From NCBI RefSeq assembly GCF_026229185.1, contig NZ_JAGGJA010000017.1:35770-99769 (forward strand): 64,000 nt of DNA, read 5' to 3'. A program made the position numbers and the translations under genes. This document shows positions 56,269-63,873 of the stretch, piece after piece (position 1 is the first letter of the stretch; every line of letters begins with the position of its first letter). This DNA comes from Fodinibius salsisoli (lineage in GTDB: Bacteria; Bacteroidota; Rhodothermia; Balneolales; Balneolaceae). The notes under the pieces were generated by a model. That model had not been told where the DNA came from, made no database searches, and was given only the letters and a program-made list of their open reading frames with translations.

Positions 56269-56919
56269 ATGTCCTTTCTGTCCCACGAAACACTCAAGTC
56301 ACGTATAGTAAGCGATAATATAATAATAAATGGCTTTGAAGAAGATAATATTAAATCTGCAGCCTATGAATTATCAATGGGGCATGAGGCTTTTGTTACT
56401 ACGGAACAAATAAAGGAGGTCTATGAAAAAGGAAATCAGATTGTTATTGAGCCGGGTCAATTTGCTATTCTTTTAACCAAAGAAAAGTTAAGTGTCCCAT
56501 TTGATTTAATAGCTTTTATTTCAGTTAAATTTAGTATCAAGAAAGAGGGTTTAGTAAATGTATCTGGCTTTCATGTTGATCCTGGTTTTAACGGAAGGTT
56601 AAAGTTCGCAGTTTATAATGCGGGAAGTCGAAATGTCGTTATAACTTGTGGTGAGCCAGCTTTTCAGATTTGGTTTGCAACTCTTGACAAAGAAGATAAA
56701 TCAAGTGAATATGATGGAGATCATAATGGTCAAAATAATATTACGGCAAATGATGTTATGCAGACACAAGGGGATATTATATCACCAACAAAAATGAAGG
56801 AACGAATTGACAAATTGGAGAGAGTTTATGAAACAATAAAAACACTAGCCTTTGGAGTTATAATATCATTATCAGGTTGGTTTATAGTTGAACTGGTCAG
56901 ATACTTGCAACAACAATGA
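56269..56919 (+). CDS. dCTP-deaminase/dUTPase-fold protein without catalytic Glu, with C-terminal membrane helix
   Basis: 216 residues. The trimeric dCTP deaminase/dUTPase fold is recognisable from VSGFHVDPGFNGRLKFAVYN (residues 98-117). In active Dcd enzymes the segment after D-P-G-x-x-G contains L-E-x-x-N with the catalytic Glu; here that position is Ala114. The preceding R-S-S-x-x-R is K-F-S-x-x-K. Deamination is therefore doubtful; nucleotide binding may remain. Unusually, a predicted coiled coil (about 175-192) and a membrane helix (TLAFGVIISLSGWFIVELV, 192-210) follow, so the protein would be membrane-tethered. Begins 1 nt after the previous stop. Confidence 0.72.
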   Translation: MSFLSHETLKSRIVSDNIIINGFEEDNIKSAAYELSMGHEAFVTTEQIKEVYEKGNQIVIEPGQFAILLTKEKLSVPFDLIAFISVKFSIKKEGLVNVSGFHVDPGFNGRLKFAVYNAGSRNVVITCGEPAFQIWFATLDKEDKSSEYDGDHNGQNNITANDVMQTQGDIISPTKMKERIDKLERVYETIKTLAFGVIISLSGWFIVELVRYLQQQ

Positions 56920-56939
56920 ATCAGTGAATAGGAATTAAA

Positions 56940-57527
56940 ATGCTTGTCGTATTTGAAGGACCAGATAATGTTGGGAAAACTACTATCTCAGAAAATGTTT
57001 CAAAACAGCTTAAAAAAGACAATATCCCAACTCAAAACGTGGCATTTCCTGGTAACCAGCATGGAACCTTAGGAAGGTTTATTTATGAGCTACACCACAA
57101 GCACAATTATTATAATATAAATCATATACCTCAAATCAGTTTACGGTTATTACATGTAGCAGCTCATTTTGATACCATAAATACTTCTATTTTACCAGTA
57201 ATAGACAAAAAACTTGTACTTCTTGATAGACATTGGTGGTCAACTTTTGTGTATGGTAAGGTTGGAGGCATTAAGAGAGAAGTTTTAGACAAAATAATGG
57301 AAATCGAAAAGATGGCTTGGAAGGATATAGAGCCTGATATAATATTCTTGATTAATAGAAAGAAACCTATTGAGATACGAAAGAATCAAAAATGGATGAA
57401 ATTACGTGCTGAGTATCTAAAATTAGCAAAAAGAGAATCGGTGAAAAAAAATATTATCAAGATAGAAAATGATAACACAATTGAGGAAACAACCCAGAAT
57501 ATTATTAGTATATTAAAAGCTTATTAA
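56940..57527 (+). CDS. Thymidylate-kinase-like nucleoside monophosphate kinase
   Basis: 195 residues with P-loop FEGPDNVGKTTISEN (residues 5-18), NVAFPGNQHGTLGRF (the FP-motif of Tmk) and the DRHWWSTFVYG motif (the D-R-x-x-x-S of the family, about 96), so a dNMP kinase. The lid region is short (RKKPIEIRKNQ). In phage hypermodification pathways a P-loop kinase phosphorylates 5-hydroxymethyldeoxyuridine, either as nucleotide or in DNA; the next gene belongs to that family, so this kinase may act on a modified pyrimidine. Otherwise it may simply provide dTTP. Confidence 0.83.
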   Translation: MLVVFEGPDNVGKTTISENVSKQLKKDNIPTQNVAFPGNQHGTLGRFIYELHHKHNYYNINHIPQISLRLLHVAAHFDTINTSILPVIDKKLVLLDRHWWSTFVYGKVGGIKREVLDKIMEIEKMAWKDIEPDIIFLINRKKPIEIRKNQKWMKLRAEYLKLAKRESVKKNIIKIENDNTIEETTQNIISILKAY

Positions 57528-57559
57528 AACACTTACTTTAAAGTTTTAACCCATCTGAG

Positions 57560-58615
57560 TTGCAACAAACGGATCTCAATTTAACAAGCTCAAATAAGAC
57601 TAATAAAAGTGGATTATTCTCTATTAATAAAAAATTAGCTCCTGCAAAACCTACAGAAGTTTATAATACATATTGGAGATTTGCAGCTAAAAGACAAAGA
57701 CTGTTTTTTAAAAAAATTAGTAAAAAGTATCCACCTTGGACAGATGATCCTATTCTAAATAAATATAAATTCACTAATGCTTATAGAGCATCGGATAGAG
57801 TCAGTCAATATTTAATTAAAAATGTTATTTATAGTGATTCATATTCGCTTAACGATTTATTTTTTCGAATCATCCTTTTCAAGATTTTCAACAAAATAGA
57901 GACTTGGGAACTTCTAAAATCAGAACTTGGAGAGATTAACTATAACACATTTGAATTTGATGCCTATGATAGAATATTAACTGAAGCACAAGCCTCTGGA
58001 CAAGCTATTTATTCAGCTGCTTATATAATGGCCTCTGGGAAAAGTGCATTTGGCTATTCCAAAAAACATAGAAATCACCTTACTTTAGTTGCCAAGATGA
58101 TGCAAGACAAATTGCCAGAGAGAATTGCTTCATCAGAAACTATGCAGGAAGCATTTATATTATTGAAAAGTTATCCATCAATCGGTGATTTTCTTGCATA
58201 CCAGTATGTAACTGATATTAATTACAGCAATATTACAAGTTTTTCGGAAAAAGAGTTTGTTGTGCCTGGACCTGGTGCCATTGATGGTATACACAAATGT
58301 TTTTCCGATTTAGGAGGCATTAGCGAGATTGAGATCATCAAAATGATGTATGACAATCAAGATCGAGAGTTCGAGAGGTTAGGATTAAATTATAAGTCGC
58401 TTTGGGGAAGGCCATTGATGTTAATTGATTGCCAAAATTTATTTTGCGAGGTAGACAAATATGCTCGTGTTGCACACCCGAATATTAAAGGAAAAAGTGA
58501 TAGGAAAAGGATAAAACAAAAATATTCACCAACTAAAGATAAGTTTAAGTATTGGTATCCACCACATTGGGAAATAAACGGGAAGGTAGAAGATTTCTAC
58601 AATGAAATACAATAA
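57560..58615 (+). CDS. Putative DNA base hypermodification protein (HMUDK_hel / aGPT-pyrophosphorylase-like)
   Basis: 351 residues. No ATG is available near the start, so a TTG at 57560 just after an in-frame stop is used. Conserved block: VYNTYWRFAAKRQRLFFKK (about 34-52), then PPWTDDPILNKYKFTNAYR and ASDRVSQYLIKNVIY, which is the signature of the helical family found with 5-hydroxymethyl-dU kinases and alpha-glutamyl/putrescinyl-thymine pyrophosphorylases in phages. Further along, PSIGDFLAYQYVTDINY, VVPGPGAIDGIHKCF and a final region with EVDKYAR. In phages these proteins convert hydroxymethyl-uracil in DNA into larger adducts. Here the gene is chromosomal, next to kinase and thymidylate synthase genes. 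The next gene overlaps by 14 nt. Confidence 0.72.
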   Translation: MQQTDLNLTSSNKTNKSGLFSINKKLAPAKPTEVYNTYWRFAAKRQRLFFKKISKKYPPWTDDPILNKYKFTNAYRASDRVSQYLIKNVIYSDSYSLNDLFFRIILFKIFNKIETWELLKSELGEINYNTFEFDAYDRILTEAQASGQAIYSAAYIMASGKSAFGYSKKHRNHLTLVAKMMQDKLPERIASSETMQEAFILLKSYPSIGDFLAYQYVTDINYSNITSFSEKEFVVPGPGAIDGIHKCFSDLGGISEIEIIKMMYDNQDREFERLGLNYKSLWGRPLMLIDCQNLFCEVDKYARVAHPNIKGKSDRKRIKQKYSPTKDKFKYWYPPHWEINGKVEDFYNEIQ

Positions 58616-59609
58616 TATTTTCAAGGGTGGTTCAGCAAATGAAGTTTGGGTAAATACCTATGCTGAACTTTCCAAGAAAACGGAGGATCCTCAAAGTAGT
58701 AGGATAGGTCCAACTCAAGAAATACTGCATGCTTTTATTTCAATTAGTAATCCAAGGCAAAGGTGGATTTGTGCTAGGATTCCCGCGATAAATCCCGCTT
58801 TTGCAATTGCCGAGATAATATGGATTTTAAATGGTAGAAATGACTCAAAATTTCTAAATTATTGGAATGGGAAATTACCTGAATATGCTGGAAAGGGTGA
58901 TGAATATCACGGAGCATATGGGTATCGATTACGGAAAAGTTTTGGTTTAGATCAGTTAAATAAAGCTTATTTAGCTCTTAAAAATAACCCAAATAGTAGA
59001 CAGGTTGTTCTACAAATTTGGGATCCCAATCAAGATTTACCAAATGAGGACGGAAGTGCAGTAAGTAAGGATATACCATGCAATATAGTAGCAATGCTAA
59101 AGGTGAGGGAGGGAAAGTTAGAATGGCAACAGATAATGCGTAGTAATGACATTATCTTAGGTATGCCTTACAATTTTATCCAATTTACTACACTACAGGA
59201 AATTATTTCAGGTTGGCTCAGAATTGAAGTAGGTACATATAATCATCTTAGCGACAGTTTACACCTGTATTTGAACGATATATCCGATTATGGCTCTAAA
59301 TCTTCAATTAAAGTTAGTGCAAATGAAGATGACCTTCGTTTGCCTAAGAAAAGGTCAGAAAAAGTAGTTAAAGAATTTGCTGTTAAGATCGAGCAAATAA
59401 TAAATGATCCATTTTTGAGTACAAAAAAATTACGTGAGATAGCAAGGTGGGAGGGAGCTCCAAAGGCTTATAAAAATCTTTTAAAAATTATTTGTGCTGA
59501 GGAAGCAAGAAGATCAGGCTTTTCTACTCTTGTTGAGGAATTTATGGCTTATTGTAAAAATCCTATTCTTAGTCAGTACTGGAGTTTATGGATGAAAAGA
59601 TTTAAATAA
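58602..59609 (+). CDS. Thymidylate synthase-like (possible dUMP hydroxymethylase)
   Basis: 335 residues of ThyA type: ARIPAINPAFAIAEIIWIL (about 58-76), HGAYGYRLRKSF, SRQVVLQIWDPNQD, nucleophile in DIPCN (C160), RSNDIILGMPYNF (R180, S181, D183 and N191) and HLYLNDISDYG. Asn191 is at the position that selects uracil over cytosine. The residue after the Cys is Asn where ThyA has His. Such enzymes either methylate or hydroxymethylate dUMP; in this operon a hydroxymethyl product would feed the base hypermodification protein. Tail of about 60 residues beyond the core. Its end overlaps the convergent MazG-like gene. Confidence 0.85.
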   Translation: MKYNNIFKGGSANEVWVNTYAELSKKTEDPQSSRIGPTQEILHAFISISNPRQRWICARIPAINPAFAIAEIIWILNGRNDSKFLNYWNGKLPEYAGKGDEYHGAYGYRLRKSFGLDQLNKAYLALKNNPNSRQVVLQIWDPNQDLPNEDGSAVSKDIPCNIVAMLKVREGKLEWQQIMRSNDIILGMPYNFIQFTTLQEIISGWLRIEVGTYNHLSDSLHLYLNDISDYGSKSSIKVSANEDDLRLPKKRSEKVVKEFAVKIEQIINDPFLSTKKLREIARWEGAPKAYKNLLKIICAEEARRSGFSTLVEEFMAYCKNPILSQYWSLWMKRFK

Positions 59610-60468
59610 TTTTTATTTCTCTTTTTTTTAGGTCTACACTGAGCTTTCCTCCACAATTTCTCCTCAAGTATCGGTATATTTTGTAGGATTCTAATATTGC
59701 AAATTCCCACTCCTTAAGACTCCTTTTGCTAACCTCAAAAGGTGAGGATAGTCTTCGAATAGTTTTTAATATTTCAAAATCAATAGTATCTATTCCTTTG
59801 AAGAAGTTTGTCTCTTCCGCAAATGGATAGATATAAGCAGCAATTGCTTCCTCAATAATTGCAGCTCTGGCTCCGTCTTCTACTTCATCTATCTTGGAAT
59901 CGCTCTTTCTTTTTTTATTTAATAACTTCCTCAATACTGGAGACCACCCCAAATAGGCGGCAAAGCCATAATGAAAAACATCATGATACCTATAACCATC
60001 ATTCCGATGAGAATTATCAGTTATCGGATCCCCAACTTGATTCCCATTTACATAGACTTCTACAAAAGAGTCATTTCCATTATCAATTTCTTTAAACTCT
60101 AACTCAAAACTTCTGGGTAATTTTTCACTTTCTAAACAATTATCATCGAATAGTTGGTAATTTTCATAATCCAGTTTCCAGCGATTTTGAGTTTTATTGA
60201 TGTTATTTATTGCAATTTCCTCTAAGTCTAGATTCATTTTTGTGGCAACATTAGACATATACCATAATAAATCTCCCAACTCTTCCTTTAAGTTAGTTTT
60301 GAAATCTTGGTATGAGTTACCATCTCTTAACCTCTTTTTGAACTCAGAAATAGTTGATCCCATTTCACCAACAAGTCCCAAGAGGGGAATAAAATAGTCA
60401 ATCAGGTTTTCTGATTTTTTCCGTTGATCGGTTTCTTGTGATTTAATTTGGTATTCACGGAAATCCAT
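59602..60468 (-). CDS. MazG-type nucleotide pyrophosphohydrolase with extra C-terminal domain
   Basis: 288 residues. N-terminal MazG-like domain (about 25-115): LGLVGEMGSTISEFKKR, then LKEELGDLLWYMSNV (the E-E-L-G-D metal-binding motif) and IAINNINKTQNRW. MazG enzymes split dNTPs to monophosphates and clear unusual nucleotides. The C-terminal half has a conserved GDPITDNSHRNDGYRYHDVF and EEAIAAYIYPFAEE, seen in a subset of MazG-like proteins. It points toward the synthase gene with an 8-nt overlap. Probably part of the module, for removing unmodified or toxic triphosphates (inference). Confidence 0.83.
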   Translation of the reverse strand: MDFREYQIKSQETDQRKKSENLIDYFIPLLGLVGEMGSTISEFKKRLRDGNSYQDFKTNLKEELGDLLWYMSNVATKMNLDLEEIAINNINKTQNRWKLDYENYQLFDDNCLESEKLPRSFELEFKEIDNGNDSFVEVYVNGNQVGDPITDNSHRNDGYRYHDVFHYGFAAYLGWSPVLRKLLNKKRKSDSKIDEVEDGARAAIIEEAIAAYIYPFAEETNFFKGIDTIDFEILKTIRRLSSPFEVSKRSLKEWEFAILESYKIYRYLRRNCGGKLSVDLKKREIKII

Positions 60469-60984
60469 AATTAAGCAAAATTCGGTTATACCAGTTTAGA
60501 AATACTTTTTAAAAATAAGTAACCTAAGCCAAAAAGAAATTCCAATACTTTACTTTCTGAACTTAAATATGAAAAAGTATAGTATAAATAAATTTATGGC
60601 ATCATCATAAGTAGTTATTTATGGACTGGCTAAAGAGTAGAAATTACCGTTGTGAGCTCATAATATCCTACTTAAAGTAAAAGTACCCAGAATAAAATGG
60701 ATCAATCCAAAATCACTTTAACCGGGGGGTGGATTAGAAACCTAGTTGATATCATAATCTCTAAAATAAGGAACGGGTGCTAGAGGTACTAGTGAATTTT
60801 CAACTTTTCAGATAGGCCTACAAATCGATTGGTTTTATCGTAAAACTGTTAACAAAAGGATATTTATTAGAATATTCTGTGACCCAAATGTGACCCAAAT
60901 ATAAATGAGAGAGTAAGTCTACTTAAAATTATAAGGGACTTAAAAAATTCTTAAGTGATTGGGAGGGATAAAGTTAGGAGGGAG
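60469..60984. promoter_or_regulatory. Right-end region of the element with arm-type repeats
   Basis: Gene-free. GTGACCCAAA occurs at 60879-60888 and 60890-60899, repeating the pair at the left end with the same 11-bp step; these are candidate integrase arm sites. The promoter of the minus-strand MazG-like gene lies near 60480-60540 by position. No other element recognised. Confidence 0.55.
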
Positions 60985-61030
60985 TACGCCTGAGAGGATT
61001 CGAACCCCTAACCTCCTGATCCGTAATCAG
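60982..61030. repeat. attR: Right attachment-site copy (49-bp repeat inside tRNA-Arg)
   Basis: Identical to 10766-10814. It overlaps the 3' half of the tRNA-Arg gene from the anticodon stem, so insertion of the element restored a complete tRNA. The attR label means the right end in this window. Confidence 0.93.
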
Positions 61031-61058
61031 GTGCTCTATCCAGTTGAGCTACAGGCGC
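60985..61058 (-). tRNA. tRNA-Arg (anticodon ACG)
   Basis: The minus strand folds as a full cloverleaf: acceptor stem GCGCCTG with CAGGCGT (one G-U pair) and discriminator A; D arm AGCTCAACTGGATAGAGC; anticodon stem CCTGA/TCAGG with loop TTACGGA, anticodon ACG; T arm AGGGGTTCGAATCCTCT. CCA is not encoded. The 3' half is the attachment site used by the element; its 3' end points into the element. Confidence 0.96.
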
Positions 61059-61223
61059 ATTGAATGAGATCCCAATGATACGGGGAATAAATCAGTTAAT
61101 CAACTGTATTATTTGATAATTTTGTTATGAAAAATAGCATTTGGGTGCTAACTTTTACAGCTTAAATCCGTAGAGGGAGTGACCCATAATGAAGGGAAAT
61201 GTTAACCAACCAAATAACCAGGT

Positions 61224-63860
61224 ATGATGAAATCTAAGCTAACCATTGTGCTGCTGTGTGCGGTAGTATTTTACGGGGGGTGCGCCTCGTCTCAAAAGAC
61301 CACCAGCGATCAGCAGACCAAGACCGAAGAACAGTCATCCAAAGAAGAATATGATAAGCTTATTAAGGATGCGGAGCAATACGAAGGATATTTCGATTTT
61401 TATCAGAAAGATAGTGAGCTTTACCTTTCGGTTTCCGAGGAGCAGCTCAACAAGCCTTTCTTAATGAATTTTGAACTGGCCCGGGGCGTCGGGGCATCCG
61501 GATTATACGGGGGAACGATGCTGAATATTTTTGAGGGACTGCTGGTCTCTTTCCAGAAGCATGAGGGCAAGATTTTCCTTGTGCAGCATCCGCATCGCTA
61601 TACGGCCCAAGCGGGAACGCCCCAAGCCAAAGCCGTGGATTTAACATTTGGAGAATCCGTGGTAGAAGCTTCCGAGATCAAAGCGTTTAATGCCGACAGC
61701 TCACGCATGCTGGTGGATGTGTACGACTGGTTTGTGGGAGACCTTTCAGGTATCTCAACACGGGTAGCGTATGCCGTAGGCGAAGATGGACAACCTGGTT
61801 CCGCAACTTTCGACAAAGGGCGATCGCACCTGGAGAAGGTTCAGGCCTTCCCGGAGAATGTGAATATCCAGGCACGATTGACATTCAAGAATGGCAAAGC
61901 CCAGAACGCGCCTCGTACGGTAGCGGATGGGCGGTATATTCCTGTATCGCTGTTCTATACGATGGTTAAGCTTCCGGAAGAACCCATGAAGCCCCGGATG
62001 GCGGACGATCGCACGGGCTACTTTATGACGGTCCATAAGGATTTTACTGACGACAGCGACACCTTTTTCAAGCGTTACGTCAATCGCTGGAGGCTGGAGT
62101 GCAAGGAAGATGTAGCTGAAGGCGAGCTTTGTACGCCCAAAAAGCCGATTACTTATTATATCGACCACACCGTACCGGAAGAATATCGTCAGGGTATGAT
62201 GGATGGGGTAGAGGCATGGTCGAAGGCGTTTGAAGCAGCTGGCTTCCGGAATGCGGTGCAGGCCAAGATGCTGCCCGACAGCGTGATGGCAGAAGATATC
62301 CGATATGCTACGCTCCGCTGGAATACCTCGGATCAGCCGGGTTATGGTGCTATTGGTCCTTCGGTGGTAGATCCGCGCACCGGCGAAATCCTGGATGCAG
62401 ATATCCTGTTCGAAGCGAATATGCTGCTCAACGATAAAGAGCAATACCGCCATATGGTCGAACCGCGTTCGGCTATTGAGAGTGTTTTTAATGTATCGGA
62501 AGAAGAGCTGGAGCTGATGAGTCGTGGTGTGAAGACCAAGTCATTTTATGCGGAAATGAATGCACAGTTCGACCTGGTACAGAGCCTGCTCATTGCACGC
62601 GGTGAGCTGAAGCCGGGCAGTCCGGTGCCGGAGGAATTTGTCCACCAGGCGCTGAAGTGGGTTACGATGCACGAGGTAGGGCACACGCTCGGACTGCGAC
62701 ACAATTTCCGGTCCTCCATCGATACGCCGCTGGATAAGCTGTATGATAAAAACTGGACTGAAGAAAATGGCGTCTTTAGCTCGGCTATGGAATATCCGTC
62801 CGTGAACCTGAATCCTGAAGGTCAGTCGAACGACGGCTACTATTACAATCCAAGTGTGGGCTCCTACGACCGCTGGGTGATATCCTATGGTTATGCTACT
62901 GATGACACTAAAGCTGAAGAAATTGCGCGTCAGGCTGCAGCACAGGGACATGCTTACGGTACGGATGAAGATGCACGCGGTTCCGGAGCTATCGACCCGC
63001 ATGTGAATGTGTATGATCTGGGATCCGACCCACTGGAATGGGGCAAGGGGCGGGCTGGTTTGCTGCGGATCATGATCCCCAAAGTTGGCGATATTACACT
63101 GGAGGATAATGAAGCCTATTACAAGGCTACGGATCTGTTCCAAAGCTACCTGTATCAGTATGCGCGAACGCTTATACCGGCTATCAAGTATATTGGCGGG
63201 CAGCATCAGTATCGCGATCATGTGGGGGATCCCAATGGACGTCAACCCTTTGTGCCGGTTCCCAAAACTAAGCAGCAGGAAGCGTTGGATATGCTTACGG
63301 AGTCAGCGTTTCATCCCGATGCTTTGATGTTGCCCAAAGACCTCTACCAGAAACTGGGCGCCAACCGATGGAGTCACTGGGGTAACAGTAATACTTACAG
63401 TGGACGCATTGACTATCCGTTGCATGGAACGGTTGCGGGTATCCAGCAGGCTATTCTCGGTCAGCTTCTTGATCCCGTGCGTTTGGCTCGTATCCGCGAT
63501 ACGGAAGTAAAATTTGGTGCAGAGAGTACTATCACTATTCCAGAACTGATGGGACAGTTGACCAATGCTATATGGGGTGAGGTAAGCTCGTCGCCGGGCA
63601 GCGATATTACAAGCAATCGCCGGGATCTGCAGCGCACCTACTTGGACGCTATGACGGCCCTGTTGATAGATGCGCCGGAAGGAACACCAGCCGATGCACG
63701 GTCCGTAGCACGACATCAGCTGCAGGAAGTTCATGACATGCTGGAAGCACGACTACATCCACCGACCCAAAACTTTGATGAATATACCCGTGCTCACCTG
63801 GAAGAATCAAAGGCACGCATTGAGGCGGCCCTGGAAGCGGGACTCCAACTGGAGAATTAG
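61224..63860 (+). CDS. DUF5117/DUF5118 zinc-dependent metalloprotease lipoprotein
   Basis: 878 residues, a normal length for this Bacteroidota family. Lipobox FYGGCAS (Cys about residue 21). DUF5118-like start (EYDKLIKDAEQYEGYFDFY), DUF5117 region (residues about 75-280), and the peptidase domain with the extended zinc motif HEVGHTLGLRH (about 483) and a Met-turn-like SAMEYPSVN. Exact substrate unknown; probably digests proteins or peptides at the cell surface. It lies outside the integrated element, behind the tRNA. A transposable element begins 14 nt after its stop. Confidence 0.92.
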   Translation: MMKSKLTIVLLCAVVFYGGCASSQKTTSDQQTKTEEQSSKEEYDKLIKDAEQYEGYFDFYQKDSELYLSVSEEQLNKPFLMNFELARGVGASGLYGGTMLNIFEGLLVSFQKHEGKIFLVQHPHRYTAQAGTPQAKAVDLTFGESVVEASEIKAFNADSSRMLVDVYDWFVGDLSGISTRVAYAVGEDGQPGSATFDKGRSHLEKVQAFPENVNIQARLTFKNGKAQNAPRTVADGRYIPVSLFYTMVKLPEEPMKPRMADDRTGYFMTVHKDFTDDSDTFFKRYVNRWRLECKEDVAEGELCTPKKPITYYIDHTVPEEYRQGMMDGVEAWSKAFEAAGFRNAVQAKMLPDSVMAEDIRYATLRWNTSDQPGYGAIGPSVVDPRTGEILDADILFEANMLLNDKEQYRHMVEPRSAIESVFNVSEEELELMSRGVKTKSFYAEMNAQFDLVQSLLIARGELKPGSPVPEEFVHQALKWVTMHEVGHTLGLRHNFRSSIDTPLDKLYDKNWTEENGVFSSAMEYPSVNLNPEGQSNDGYYYNPSVGSYDRWVISYGYATDDTKAEEIARQAAAQGHAYGTDEDARGSGAIDPHVNVYDLGSDPLEWGKGRAGLLRIMIPKVGDITLEDNEAYYKATDLFQSYLYQYARTLIPAIKYIGGQHQYRDHVGDPNGRQPFVPVPKTKQQEALDMLTESAFHPDALMLPKDLYQKLGANRWSHWGNSNTYSGRIDYPLHGTVAGIQQAILGQLLDPVRLARIRDTEVKFGAESTITIPELMGQLTNAIWGEVSSSPGSDITSNRRDLQRTYLDAMTALLIDAPEGTPADARSVARHQLQEVHDMLEARLHPPTQNFDEYTRAHLEESKARIEAALEAGLQLEN

Positions 63861-63873
63861 CTCTTGGTAGCTG

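Noticed and set aside
54004..60468. Prophage or phage remnant as explanation for the nucleotide genes
   Set aside because: No capsid, tail, terminase, lysis or phage replication genes are found between the attachment sites; the gene order is that of a compact operon.
62541..63245. Long minus-strand frames antisense to the DUF5117 protease
   Set aside because: Antisense to a complete, motif-rich gene; no features of their own.
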